NCBI RefSeq assembly: GCF_034424625.1
Contig: NZ_CP139976.1
Coordinates: forward strand, 1,674,001 to 1,738,000
Source of the DNA: Janthinobacterium lividum
GTDB lineage: Bacteria; Pseudomonadota; Gammaproteobacteria; Burkholderiales; Burkholderiaceae_D
Length of the DNA: 64,000 nucleotides
Direction of reading: 5' to 3'
A program made the translations under genes and the position numbers. Numbering within the stretch: position 1 is the first letter of the stretch; each line of letters starts with the position of its first letter. The notes under the pieces were generated by a model, which searched no databases, was not told the DNA's origin, and saw only the letters and a list, made by a program, of their open reading frames with translations. Shown here one piece after another: positions 8,037 to 15,673 of the stretch.

Positions 8037-9014
8037 ATGACGGGCCCTTTCAAACATGCTGCGGCATGCACCGCAACCTTGCTGCTGTCGCTGGCGGCCC
8101 ATGCCGGCGCCCATGCGGGCGAGATCACCCTGTTCGAGGATGATAATTTCCGTGGCCGCGCCGTGACCCTGCGCGAAACGACGGACAACCTGTCGCCCGA
8201 GGGCTTCAACGACAAGGCGTCCAGCATCATGGTGCGTTCGGGTACCTGGGATGTGTGCACGGACTCCGGCTTTCGCGGCAATTGCCGCAGCCTGGGGCCA
8301 GGCGAATACCGCTCGTTGCCAGGCATGAACGACGCCATCACCTCGGTGCGCGAAACGGGGCGCGGCGATGGCTACAATCCGGGCCGCCCGGGCCGCGACC
8401 CAGACCGTGGCCATGGCGGCTATGGCCGTGGCGGCAGCCTGGAAGTGTATTCGGGCGCGGGCCAGAATGGCGGCTCGGCGCGCCTGAACCGCGACACGGA
8501 CGATTTCGTCAGCATCGGTTTCAACGACCGCACCACCAGCATCGTCATCTATAACGGCTACTGGCAGCTGTGCAGCGACTCGAACTACCAGGGCACTTGC
8601 CGCATTTTCGGCCCCGGCCGTCACGACGACCTGGGGCGCGGCCTTGACGGGCGCGTCTCCTCGGCGCGCATGGTCGACGAGCGCGAAGCGCGCCGCCAGC
8701 AGCAGTATGAGCGGCCGCAGTACGAGCAGCAGTATCCGCAATACCAGCAGCCGCAGTACCAGCAGCGCGGCGCCGTCCTGCTGTTCCCCGAGGCGGGCAT
8801 GCGCGGCGAACCGCTGACGCTGGATCGCAGCACGGAAGACCTGGTGCGTCTCAATTTCAATGACCGCGCCTCGTCCATCGTCGTCAACGAGGGCCAGTGG
8901 GAAGTGTGCAGCGATTCGAACTTCCGCGGCCGCTGCGAAGTGATCGGGCCGGGCGAATATGGCCGCCTGAACGCCATGGAAAACCAGATTTCCTCGCTGC
9001 GCCGCGTGCGCTGA
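8037..9014 (+). CDS. secreted beta/gamma-crystallin protein 3 (three domains, Gln/Tyr-rich linker)
   Basis: A 325-residue protein. Signal peptide about 1-27, then crystallin domains at about 28-107, 125-205 and 246-325. Domain 1 has both canonical calcium motifs (NDKASS, NDAITS); domain 2 has NDRTTS with DGRVSS; domain 3 has NDRASS with ENQISS. The linker between domains 2 and 3 is a low-complexity Q/Y/P tract (repeated QYQQPQYQQ-like units). The start is ATG 8037 because GGAG at 8028-8031 precedes it by 5 bases; the ATG at 8025 overlaps that ribosome site. Third tandem paralog. Confidence 0.88.
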   Translation: MTGPFKHAAACTATLLLSLAAHAGAHAGEITLFEDDNFRGRAVTLRETTDNLSPEGFNDKASSIMVRSGTWDVCTDSGFRGNCRSLGPGEYRSLPGMNDAITSVRETGRGDGYNPGRPGRDPDRGHGGYGRGGSLEVYSGAGQNGGSARLNRDTDDFVSIGFNDRTTSIVIYNGYWQLCSDSNYQGTCRIFGPGRHDDLGRGLDGRVSSARMVDEREARRQQQYERPQYEQQYPQYQQPQYQQRGAVLLFPEAGMRGEPLTLDRSTEDLVRLNFNDRASSIVVNEGQWEVCSDSNFRGRCEVIGPGEYGRLNAMENQISSLRRVR

Positions 9015-9039
9015 CCGCGTCCTGACGCCGTGCTGACAG

Positions 9040-9074
9040 GCCGCCTGCCGGGAATGCCCCGCCAGGCGGCTTTT
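9040..9074 (+). terminator. intrinsic terminator after crystallin gene 3
   Basis: GCCGCCTG at 9040-9047 pairs with CAGGCGGC at 9063-9070, followed by TTTT at 9071-9074. It separates crystallin genes 3 and 4 into distinct transcripts. Confidence 0.8.
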
Positions 9075-9091
9075 ACATTCCCAGCCGTGTG

Positions 9092-9119
9092 CTGACATTT
9101 GCTTGCCCTTTGTTACACT
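9092..9119 (+). promoter_or_regulatory. sigma70-type promoter of crystallin gene 4
   Basis: -35 CTGACA at 9092-9097, a 16-base spacer, and extended -10 TGT-TACACT with TACACT at 9114-9119 overlapping the shared TTTGTTACA element (9109-9117). ATG follows at 9174 with GGAG about 7 bases before it. Confidence 0.6.
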
Positions 9120-9173
9120 CGCCGCCTGCCGCCTGGACTACACTGGCGAAAATGTCTCAGTATTGGAGTTGTC

Positions 9174-9845
9174 ATGGTTCGATCTTTCCGCCCCGCGCTG
9201 CTGTGCGCCGCCACCTTCCTCGCCCCCCTTGCCGCATCCGCGGGCGAAATCACCCTGTTCGAGGACGCCGGTTTCCGCGGCCGTCCCGTCACCCTGCGTT
9301 CCGATGCGGGAGATTTGTCGCGCATGGGCTTTAACGACAAGACCTCCAGCGTGATCGTGCGCTCAGGCACCTGGGAAGTGTGCAAGGACGCCAATTACCG
9401 GGGCAACTGCCGCACCCTGGGACCGGGCCGCTACAGCAGCATGCCGGGCATGAACGACGCCATTTCCTCGGTGCGCGAAGCGGGCCGCCCGGGCCATGGC
9501 GGCGGTGACCACCGTCCCTACCCGCCGCGCCCTCCGCGTCCGGAGCCGGAGCGTCCTTATCCCGGCCACGGCGGCGGCCACCGTCCCGACATGCATGGCG
9601 CCGTGCTGATGTTCCCTGACGCCGGCATGCGCGGCCGGCCCGTGCGCCTGGACCGTGAAGTGCATGACTTGAACCGCTATGGCTTCAACGACCGCGCCGA
9701 ATCGATCGTCGTCAATTACGGCCGCTGGGAATTCTGCGTCGATGCCAATTTCCGCGGCCGCTGCGTGGTGATGGGGCCAGGCAGCTACGGCCGCCTGCAT
9801 GGAGGCCTGGACCGCCGCATTTCCTCGGTGCGCCGCGTGCGCTAG
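9174..9845 (+). CDS. secreted beta/gamma-crystallin protein 4 (two domains)
   Basis: A 223-residue protein with a signal peptide (1-23, ending LAASA), crystallin domain about 24-104, a His/Pro/Arg-rich linker (about 105-145) and a second crystallin domain to the end. Domain 1 has both canonical calcium motifs (NDKTSS, NDAISS); domain 2 has NDRAES and DRRISS and is probably degenerate. ATG 9174 is chosen on the signal peptide and GGAG ribosome site; the upstream frame to 9099 is leader. Last of the four tandem paralogs; closed by a hairpin at 9866-9899. Confidence 0.88.
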   Translation: MVRSFRPALLCAATFLAPLAASAGEITLFEDAGFRGRPVTLRSDAGDLSRMGFNDKTSSVIVRSGTWEVCKDANYRGNCRTLGPGRYSSMPGMNDAISSVREAGRPGHGGGDHRPYPPRPPRPEPERPYPGHGGGHRPDMHGAVLMFPDAGMRGRPVRLDREVHDLNRYGFNDRAESIVVNYGRWEFCVDANFRGRCVVMGPGSYGRLHGGLDRRISSVRRVR

Positions 9846-9865
9846 GCGCTTTCCGCTGCCATTTT

Positions 9866-9899
9866 CACCGCCCGCGCGCCCCGTGCCCCGCGGGCGGTG
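9866..9899 (+). terminator. hairpin after crystallin cluster
   Basis: An 11-base arm CACCGCCCGCG at 9866-9876 pairs perfectly with CGCGGGCGGTG at 9889-9899. It is followed by TTGTATTGT, a poor T-run, but sits exactly at the end of the cluster. Confidence 0.65.
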
Positions 9900-9977
9900 T
9901 TGTATTGTGCGCACGCGCTGTCGGCGCCAATTCGTGTACTCTTCCCATAGGCAGTTCAACCATGGGGAGCAAGCACG

Positions 9978-10898
9978 GTGGAATACAAGGACTACTACAA
10001 GGAGCTTGGCGTCGAGAAGACGGCGACCGAGGCCGAGATCAAGAAGGCGTACCGCAAGCTGGTGCGCAAATACCATCCCGACGTGAGCAAGGAACCGGAC
10101 GCCGACAAGCGCACCAAGGCCCTGAACGAGGCCTATGGCGTGCTGGGCGACGCGGAAAAGCGCGCCGCCTACGATGAACTGGGCCGTAACCAGGGCGCGC
10201 AGGGCCAGCCCTTCCGTCCGCCGCCGGACTGGGGTTCGGGCTACGAATCGTCGGGCGCCGACGACAGCGATTTCTTTGCCGACCTGTTCGCCCACGTGGG
10301 CGGCCGGCGCCGCGCCAACAGCACCTTCCAGATGCAGGGCGAGGACAGCCACGCGGCCATCACCATCGACCTGCAGGACAGCTACCAGGGCGCCAAGCGG
10401 CACATCGTCATGCGCGTGCCCGAAGCGGATGCGCAAGGCCACGTGGTAACGCGCGAGCGTACCCTGGAAGTGACGATACCGAAAGGCGTCACGGAAGGAC
10501 AGCAGCTGCGCATGAAAGGGCAGGGCAATCCCGGCAGTGGCGGTGCTCCCGCCGGTGATTTGTACCTGGAGATCCGCTTCCGGCCCGATGCGCGCTACAA
10601 GGTGGAAGGGCGCGACGTGTTCGAGACGGTGCCCGTCACGCCATGGGAAGCGGCGCTGGGCGGCGAGATCGACGTGCCCACGCCATCTGGCACGGTGTCC
10701 GTCAGCGTGCCGCCCAATTCGCAGACGGGGCGCAAGCTGCGCCTGAAAGGGCGCGGCATTCCCGCCGCCCAGCCGGGCGACCTGTATCTGCTGCTGGAAG
10801 TGGTGCTGCCGCCGGCGAACGACGACAAGGCGCGGGAACTGTATGCAACCATGGCGCGCGAGATGGCTTTCAATCCGCGCCAGAAGCTGGGAGGGTAA
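9978..10898 (+). CDS. cbpA: curved-DNA-binding / DnaJ-type co-chaperone CbpA
   Basis: A 306-residue protein. The J domain is at residues 5-70 with HPD at 33-35 (KYHPDVSK), followed by a short linker and the two-part DnaJ C-terminal substrate-binding domain (LEVTIPKGVTEGQQLRMKGQG, then PVTPWEAALGGEIDVPT). It lacks the zinc-finger of true DnaJ, as expected for CbpA, which works with DnaK and also binds curved DNA. The start is GTG. It is followed after 3 bases by the CbpM-like modulator, the classic cbpAM pair. Confidence 0.92.
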   Translation: MEYKDYYKELGVEKTATEAEIKKAYRKLVRKYHPDVSKEPDADKRTKALNEAYGVLGDAEKRAAYDELGRNQGAQGQPFRPPPDWGSGYESSGADDSDFFADLFAHVGGRRRANSTFQMQGEDSHAAITIDLQDSYQGAKRHIVMRVPEADAQGHVVTRERTLEVTIPKGVTEGQQLRMKGQGNPGSGGAPAGDLYLEIRFRPDARYKVEGRDVFETVPVTPWEAALGGEIDVPTPSGTVSVSVPPNSQTGRKLRLKGRGIPAAQPGDLYLLLEVVLPPANDDKARELYATMAREMAFNPRQKLGG

Positions 10899-10901
10899 AT
10901 C

Positions 10902-11213
10902 ATGACAAACAAGGTAATTGGCGAATTGCTCGAAGACCGTGCCCTGAGCCTGGAAGAACTGGCGCGCGCCTGCGCCGTGGAGCCGGATTGGGTGGTGCAG
11001 CACGTGCAGACGGGCGTGCTGCTGCAGGACGGCCCGCCGGCGGGGCAACTGACGGCCTGGCGCTTCACCAGCCTGGACCTGGTGCGCGCGCGCCGCCTGC
11101 ACGAAATCGAATCCGTGTTCGACGCGAACGCCGAACTGGCCGCGCTGGTGGTCGACTTGTCGGAAGAAGTGGCGCGTTTGCGCCGCCGCCTGCACGTGCT
11201 GGGCGTGGAGTAG
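10902..11213 (+). CDS. cbpM: CbpM-like chaperone modulator (MerR-type fold)
   Basis: A 103-residue protein, three bases after cbpA. It has a short helix-turn-helix-like N-terminus (LSLEELARACAVEPDWVVQHV), the conserved WRFTSLDLVRARRLHEIE block, and a C-terminal coiled segment (LVVDLSEEVARLRRRLHVL). This matches CbpM, which binds the J domain of CbpA and inhibits its co-chaperone and DNA-binding activity. The genomic pairing with cbpA supports the call strongly. Confidence 0.88.
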   Translation: MTNKVIGELLEDRALSLEELARACAVEPDWVVQHVQTGVLLQDGPPAGQLTAWRFTSLDLVRARRLHEIESVFDANAELAALVVDLSEEVARLRRRLHVLGVE

Positions 11214-11216
11214 TCC

Positions 11217-11444
11217 TTATGCAGGCTCGCCGTGCCGCTGCACCGTGAGTCTGCCGATATAGAATTGCCCATTGACGACGACCCGGTGCGGGATGCCGGC
11301 CACGTCGAAGCCGGGACCGCCGTCTTCCATCCATTCCTGCGCCAGCGAGTCGAACTGCTGCGGCGTCATGCGCAGCATCTGCGCCGTGATGACGAAGCGC
11401 GCGCCAGGTTTTTGCTTGTTGACGAAGTCGTCGATGCCGGCCAT
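11217..11444 (-). CDS. small conserved hypothetical protein
   Basis: A 75-residue soluble protein, start taken at ATG 11444 (MAGIDDFVNKQKPGARFVIT). No transmembrane segment or recognised motif. It contains a plausible folded core (FVITAQMLRMTPQQFDSLAQEW ... GGPGFDVAGIPHRVVVNGQFY). It converges on cbpM with 3 bases between stops. Function unknown; codon usage looks native. Confidence 0.6.
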   Translation of the reverse strand: MAGIDDFVNKQKPGARFVITAQMLRMTPQQFDSLAQEWMEDGGPGFDVAGIPHRVVVNGQFYIGRLTVQRHGEPA

Positions 11445-11481
11445 GTGAATCCTTGTAATTAAAAGTTGACCCAAGTAAAGG

Positions 11482-11549
11482 CCGGGGTCGGACCCTCAGG
11501 GGCAGCCCGTCCCAATGGGACGGGTTGCGATCCCGCAGGGACCGACCCC
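11482..11549. repeat. GGGGTC-type dispersed inverted repeat, copy 1
   Basis: Outer arms GGGGTCGGACCCT (11484-11496) and AGGGACCGACCCC (11537-11549) are inverted with one mismatch, enclosing a second palindrome CCCGTCCCA-A-TGGGACGGG at 11506-11524. The 21 bases at 11482-11502 recur with two differences at 35445-35465. It resembles REP-like intergenic elements; no transposase is attached. Confidence 0.75.
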
Positions 11550-11593
11550 AGTGTCTGCCGTTGGGGGCTAATCATACCTGTGGCCCACTTTTT

Positions 11594-12508
11594 CTAAAAC
11601 CCCTTCACTAGCAACGGCAACTGCTCCGCAAACCGCTCCGTCAGCCACTTGCCCGCCTGGCCAGGCGGCGTGTCGGCGCGCTGGATCAGGTAAATCGGGT
11701 AATTCTCGCCATTGTCGACGGCCAGCGGCAGGTGCACCAGGCGGCCTTCGGCCAGGTCTTCCCGCACCATCGCTTCGGGCATGTTGCCCCAGCCCAGGCC
11801 CGCGCGCAGCAGCGCGTGCTTGGAACCGAGGTCGCCCAGGCGCCAGTTGCGCAATCCCAGTACGCCAAAATCCTGGCCCTCCGTCAGCACGCTGCGGTCG
11901 CTGAGCACCAGTTGCACGTGTTCGCGCGCCACGCTGGAGGCAATCGGCCCTGCCTGCTGCGCCAGCGCGTGGCTGGGGGCGGCCACGGGAATCAGGCGCA
12001 CGTGTCCGACGGCGAGGCGCTCGAAGACACTGGCCGTGGCCGTCATCCAGCCACCGAGGCCGATGTAGCAGCTGCCATCCATCACCAGCTGCGCCACGGC
12101 GCCCATGGCTTCGATGCGCAGGCGCAGGGCGACGGTGGGGAACTGCGCCTGGAACGCTTCCAAGACGCGCACCAGCACGCAGGTGGGAAACATCACGTCC
12201 ACCACGACCGATACTTCCGCTTCCAGTCCGCCGGCCAGCGCCTTGGCGCGCGCGCGCATGCCGTCGACCTTCAGGGCCACGGCGCGCGCGTCGGCCAGCA
12301 GGGCCTTGCCCGCGTCAGTCAGGGTGGGTTTGCGCTTGCCGCGGTCGAGCAGCACCACATTCAGCTGTTCCTCCAGGTTGGCGATGGTGTAGCTGATCAC
12401 CGATTGCGTGCGGTGCAGCTGGCGCGCCGCGTGGGCGAAGCCGCCCGCGTCGATGACGGCGACAAACACGCGCAACTGGTCGAGCGAAGGCTGGCCCGGT
12501 TCTCTCAT
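11594..12508 (-). CDS. LysR family transcriptional regulator
   Basis: A 304-residue regulator with an N-terminal winged HTH (residues 8-66: LDQLRVFVAVIDAGGFAHAA, QSVISYTIANLEEQL) and a LysR substrate-binding domain after residue 95. It is divergent from the azoR-like gene at 12642 with 133 bases between starts. Inverted hexamers TCGATG (12530-12535) and CATCGA (12561-12566) in the gap are a possible binding site. Most likely regulates azoR and itself; the inducer is unknown. Confidence 0.9.
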   Translation of the reverse strand: MREPGQPSLDQLRVFVAVIDAGGFAHAARQLHRTQSVISYTIANLEEQLNVVLLDRGKRKPTLTDAGKALLADARAVALKVDGMRARAKALAGGLEAEVSVVVDVMFPTCVLVRVLEAFQAQFPTVALRLRIEAMGAVAQLVMDGSCYIGLGGWMTATASVFERLAVGHVRLIPVAAPSHALAQQAGPIASSVAREHVQLVLSDRSVLTEGQDFGVLGLRNWRLGDLGSKHALLRAGLGWGNMPEAMVREDLAEGRLVHLPLAVDNGENYPIYLIQRADTPPGQAGKWLTERFAEQLPLLVKGF

Positions 12509-12641
12509 GGTGACTCCATATCTAAAAATTCGATGCTAATCATTTATATTTATACGGTTTCATCGATGGTAGACCCGAACTATGCTGTGTGCAAGGGCCG
12601 CGATGCGGCATTCCAGTCTACCGTTTTCGAAGGAGCATTTC

Positions 12642-13247
12642 ATGAGCAAAGTCTTGTACATCAATAGCAGCGTGCGCAACAGCGGTTCCCTGTCGCGTCA
12701 ATTGTCCGGCGAATTCGTCGACAAACTGGCCGCGCAAGGCGCCAGCGTCGTTGCACGCGACCTGGCGGCGCAGCCCGTGCCGCACCTGACGGAAGAAGTG
12801 ATGGGCGCCTTCTTCACGCCAGTTGAACAGCGCAGCGCGCAGGCGGCAGCGGCCGTGCAATTGTCCGATATCCTGGTCGATGAATTGCTGGCGGCCGACG
12901 TGCTGGTACTGGCCGCGCCCATGTACAACTTTTCCGTGCCGTCGACCCTGAAGGCGTGGATCGACCACGTGGCGCGCGCGGGACGCACGTTCCAGTACAC
13001 GGCGACGGGCCCGGTCGGCCTGGCCACGGGCAAGAAAGCGGTGATTTTCACGGCCAGCGGCGGCGTCTACAGCGAAGGCCCGGGCGCCGCATATGACTAC
13101 CTGAGTACCTATCTGCGCACGGCGCTGGGCTTCATCGGCATCATCGATATCGAGTTCGTGCAAGCCGAAGGCGTGGCCATGGGCGAGGAAGCCGTCAGCA
13201 GCGCGATCGCCAAGGGCCGTGCCTCGATCGAGGCGCTGGCTGCCTGA
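12642..13247 (+). CDS. azoR: FMN-dependent NADH:quinone/azo oxidoreductase
   Basis: A 201-residue flavodoxin-fold protein, the same length as E. coli AzoR. It starts MSKVLYINSSVRNSGSLSRQL (phosphate-binding loop for FMN) and carries the AAPMYNFSVPSTLKAWIDHV FMN-contact motif near residues 93-112 and the TASGG segment near 140. AAGGAG precedes ATG 12642 by 7 bases; the in-frame extension to 12582 is leader. AzoR-type enzymes reduce quinones and azo dyes in the cytoplasm and protect against thiol stress. The divergent LysR gene is the likely regulator. Confidence 0.92.
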   Translation: MSKVLYINSSVRNSGSLSRQLSGEFVDKLAAQGASVVARDLAAQPVPHLTEEVMGAFFTPVEQRSAQAAAAVQLSDILVDELLAADVLVLAAPMYNFSVPSTLKAWIDHVARAGRTFQYTATGPVGLATGKKAVIFTASGGVYSEGPGAAYDYLSTYLRTALGFIGIIDIEFVQAEGVAMGEEAVSSAIAKGRASIEALAA

Positions 13248-13355
13248 GTTCGCCCTAGTTCCAAAGAGGGATTGCCAATCTGCCATGGTTGACATAAGCT
13301 TGCCAGCGGCACGCCCCGTGCCAGCCTGGCGAGCCGTTCGCCATGAAAGTCCCTC

Positions 13356-13901
13356 ATGCACAAGTTGGCAAGCGCGGTATTGTTCGGATGTTCCTTGTTT
13401 TCAGCAGGCATGGCGCTGGCGCAGACCGCGCCCCCTGCGCCGCCTCACGTTGGGCGCCACGCCTCCACGCCCGAGGATATCCGCGCCATCGAAAAAGTCG
13501 TCGCCGACTTCCAGGCGGCCTTGATCGCCAAGGATGTCAAGCTGCTGTCGTCGCTGCTGCTGCATACGAACATCCTGTTCGCCTCGCCGGCCGACGACGG
13601 TTTCATCAAGAAAATGCGCGACACGACGGACGTCCACTTCGACGGCGTCGGGGCGGCCGGCTATGTTGCATTCGCCAACTTCATCAAGCGCGAACCGCAG
13701 CGCACGGAAGAAAAATTCTACAACGTCAAGATCACCCAGGACCGCCATGTGGCGTGGGTCAACTTCGACTACGAATTCCTCGTCGGCGACAAATTGTCCA
13801 ACTATGGCGTGGAAGCGTGGCAGATGGTCAAGCGCGATGGCGAATGGAAAATCCTCAGCGTCGTCTGGTCCATGCATCCCGCGGCCGAGGCGGGAAAATA
13901 G
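13356..13901 (+). CDS. secreted SnoaL/NTF2-like protein
   Basis: A 181-residue protein: signal peptide 1-22 (MHKLASAVLFGCSLFSAGMALA), then an NTF2-like alpha+beta barrel with the pattern EDIRAIEKVVADFQAAL at the start of the fold and DYEFLVGDKLSNYGVEAWQMVKRDGEWKI at its end. SnoaL-like proteins bind or turn over diverse small ligands; several periplasmic ones are uncharacterised. No catalytic residue can be assigned. It is monocistronic. Confidence 0.78.
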   Translation: MHKLASAVLFGCSLFSAGMALAQTAPPAPPHVGRHASTPEDIRAIEKVVADFQAALIAKDVKLLSSLLLHTNILFASPADDGFIKKMRDTTDVHFDGVGAAGYVAFANFIKREPQRTEEKFYNVKITQDRHVAWVNFDYEFLVGDKLSNYGVEAWQMVKRDGEWKILSVVWSMHPAAEAGK

Positions 13902-13918
13902 GCGCCAGACAGGCCGCG

Positions 13919-14218
13919 TCAGTCGCGCGGCAGTTCGCGAATTTCCACCGTTCCCCCTGCGTTCAGTACGGGGTTTCCGATTAACAATTTTTTTGCATCG
14001 TCTATACTTTCAGCTTGCACACGTAGATAGCCTGACAAGTGTGACGTGACCGGCCTCGCCTGGCCGGACTGGTGCACGCAGATACCGGGTCCGATGGAGC
14101 TGCCACCGCAGAAGCGGCCACTGGCCCTGAGCATGGCGAAGTAGTCTTCCCAGGCTGAGGTGGCGACGTCCACCGGTGTTTCCGTGTCGTCGTGCATGAA
14201 GATAATGTAGTCATTCAT
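13919..14218 (-). CDS. YCII-related domain protein
   Basis: A 99-residue protein beginning MNDYIIFMHDDTE, with a ferredoxin-like fold pattern, a conserved HLSGYLRVQAESIDDAKKLL segment and ending in VEIRELP. This is the typical layout of YCII-related (DGPF) proteins. AGGAG lies 5 bases before ATG 14218; the longer frame to 14353 is not supported. It converges on the preceding SnoaL-like gene. Biochemical role unknown; a His/Asp pair characteristic of YciI-like enzymes is present near the N-terminus. Confidence 0.75.
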   Translation of the reverse strand: MNDYIIFMHDDTETPVDVATSAWEDYFAMLRASGRFCGGSSIGPGICVHQSGQARPVTSHLSGYLRVQAESIDDAKKLLIGNPVLNAGGTVEIRELPRD

Positions 14219-14354
14219 CTTTTTCTCCTGTGCCGCGTTATAAAAAGAGAGCTGAATTGAGTATCCTGAGCAATCGCGAGCGCATGGTTTTACCCTCACC
14301 GCGTCAGTCCGTAGAGACAAGCTGTCCGGCCATGTCATTTTTGGAGCGAACATC

Positions 14355-14609
14355 GTGCCGATAAAGTATGTTGATTTTTATGAGGTGAATTACACGGCAG
14401 AGCGCTTGCCGGGCTGCAAGCTATGGGGCGCCTACGTCGCCATCTATGCCCCTTCGCCCAATCCCATGCACCGGATGAATCTGGTTCGCAAGCGCCGGGT
14501 GTCTGCCGACCACCAGTTTACAACGGAAGCGGACGCCATGGCCGAAGCGGGCGAGGTGGCCGTCAAGCTGGTCGAGCGGCGCCAGCGCCGTTACGTCTTC
14601 CATCCCTGA
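14355..14609 (+). CDS. small hypothetical protein
   Basis: An 84-residue protein that appears to start with GTG 14355 (GAGCG lies 6-10 bases upstream). It has no membrane segment. Sequence pattern: an N-terminal beta-rich piece (IKYVDFYEVNYTAERL), a basic stretch (RKRRV) and an acidic/alanine helix (TEADAMAEAGEVAVKL). It is divergent from the YCII gene at 14218. I do not recognise the family. Confidence 0.55.
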   Translation: MPIKYVDFYEVNYTAERLPGCKLWGAYVAIYAPSPNPMHRMNLVRKRRVSADHQFTTEADAMAEAGEVAVKLVERRQRRYVFHP

Positions 14610-14732
14610 ACCGTCGCGTGGCTTGTTCCGGCGCAATTTGTTGCGAATGAGCACAGTCCTGGCGTAGCCGGTGCAGGCGCGCCGGCGAAGTTGCCCGTAT
14701 CATGCGAACTATTGCCACGCCAGAGGACCGCC

Positions 14733-15596
14733 ATGAAACGCCAGTTGCACCTGCTCGTCATCGACCCGCAAAACGATTTTTGCGACTTGCCCGCCGCCTG
14801 GCTGCCGCCGGATACCGCACCGGCGCTGGCCGTGCCTGGCGCCCACGCCGACATGCTGCGCGTGGCGCAACTGATCCGCGAAGGGGGCAGCGGTTTGACG
14901 CAGATCAGCGTGACCCTCGACGCCCACCACCGCTACGATATCGCCCACCCCGCCTTCTGGCGCACGGGCGATGGCGGCGCCGTGCCGCCATTTACGCAGA
15001 TCAGCGCGCAGCAGGTGCGCGACCGCCTGTTCCTGCCCGCCGCCAGCGGCGCCTTGCCGCGCGCGCTGGCTTACCTCGATGCCTTGCAGCAAGCGGGACG
15101 CTATCAATTGATGGTGTGGCCCGTGCATTGCGAGATCGGCAGCTGGGGCCAGAATATCCATGCGGCCGTGCGCGCCGCCTACAACGCCTGGGAGGTGGAT
15201 CACCTGCGAGTGGTGGCCAAGCTGAGCAAGGGTTCCAACCCATGGACCGAGCATTACTCGGCCGTCATGGCGGAAGTGCCTGATCCTCAGGATGCGGCTA
15301 CCCAGCTGAACCTGGATTTCCTTGCCACCTTGTTGCCGGCGCAGCAGATTTATGTCACCGGCGAGGCGGGTAGCCATTGCGTGAAAGCCAGCACCGAGCA
15401 CATCGCCGATTACCTGGAAGCGCAGCAAGGCAAGCCGGCCCTGTCGCGCCTGGTCTTGCTGACGGACTGCATGAGCCCCGTCACGGGCTTTGCATCACAG
15501 CAGCGCGACTTCCTTGCCGCCATGCATGCACGCGGCGCGCGGCTGGCCACCTCCGCCGACGTCTTGCCCGAATTGTTGGCCAACGCGGCTGCCTGA
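14733..15596 (+). CDS. nicotinamidase-like cysteine hydrolase
   Basis: A 287-residue isochorismatase-fold hydrolase. The N-terminal catalytic aspartate is in VIDPQNDFCD, the metal-binding part in TLDAHHRYDIAHP, and the catalytic cysteine in VTGEAGSHCVKAS near residue 218. It is longer than typical PncA (about 210 residues) by insertions in the middle. The next gene is pncB, so conversion of nicotinamide to nicotinate is the best role: the two would form the PncA-PncB NAD salvage pair. The start at ATG 14733 fits the protein family. Confidence 0.8.
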   Translation: MKRQLHLLVIDPQNDFCDLPAAWLPPDTAPALAVPGAHADMLRVAQLIREGGSGLTQISVTLDAHHRYDIAHPAFWRTGDGGAVPPFTQISAQQVRDRLFLPAASGALPRALAYLDALQQAGRYQLMVWPVHCEIGSWGQNIHAAVRAAYNAWEVDHLRVVAKLSKGSNPWTEHYSAVMAEVPDPQDAATQLNLDFLATLLPAQQIYVTGEAGSHCVKASTEHIADYLEAQQGKPALSRLVLLTDCMSPVTGFASQQRDFLAAMHARGARLATSADVLPELLANAAA

Positions 15597-15673
15597 GCCA
15601 TTATTAATCGTGCCCTGCTGAAATGCTTGCGGTGGCGTACTATTCTGGCTTCAGGAAGTTGGAGAAAACACAC

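Noticed and set aside
8698..8765. Gln/Tyr repeat inside crystallin 3 as a CRISPR or mobile repeat
   Set aside because: The repeat is in frame, short and degenerate; it is a protein linker.
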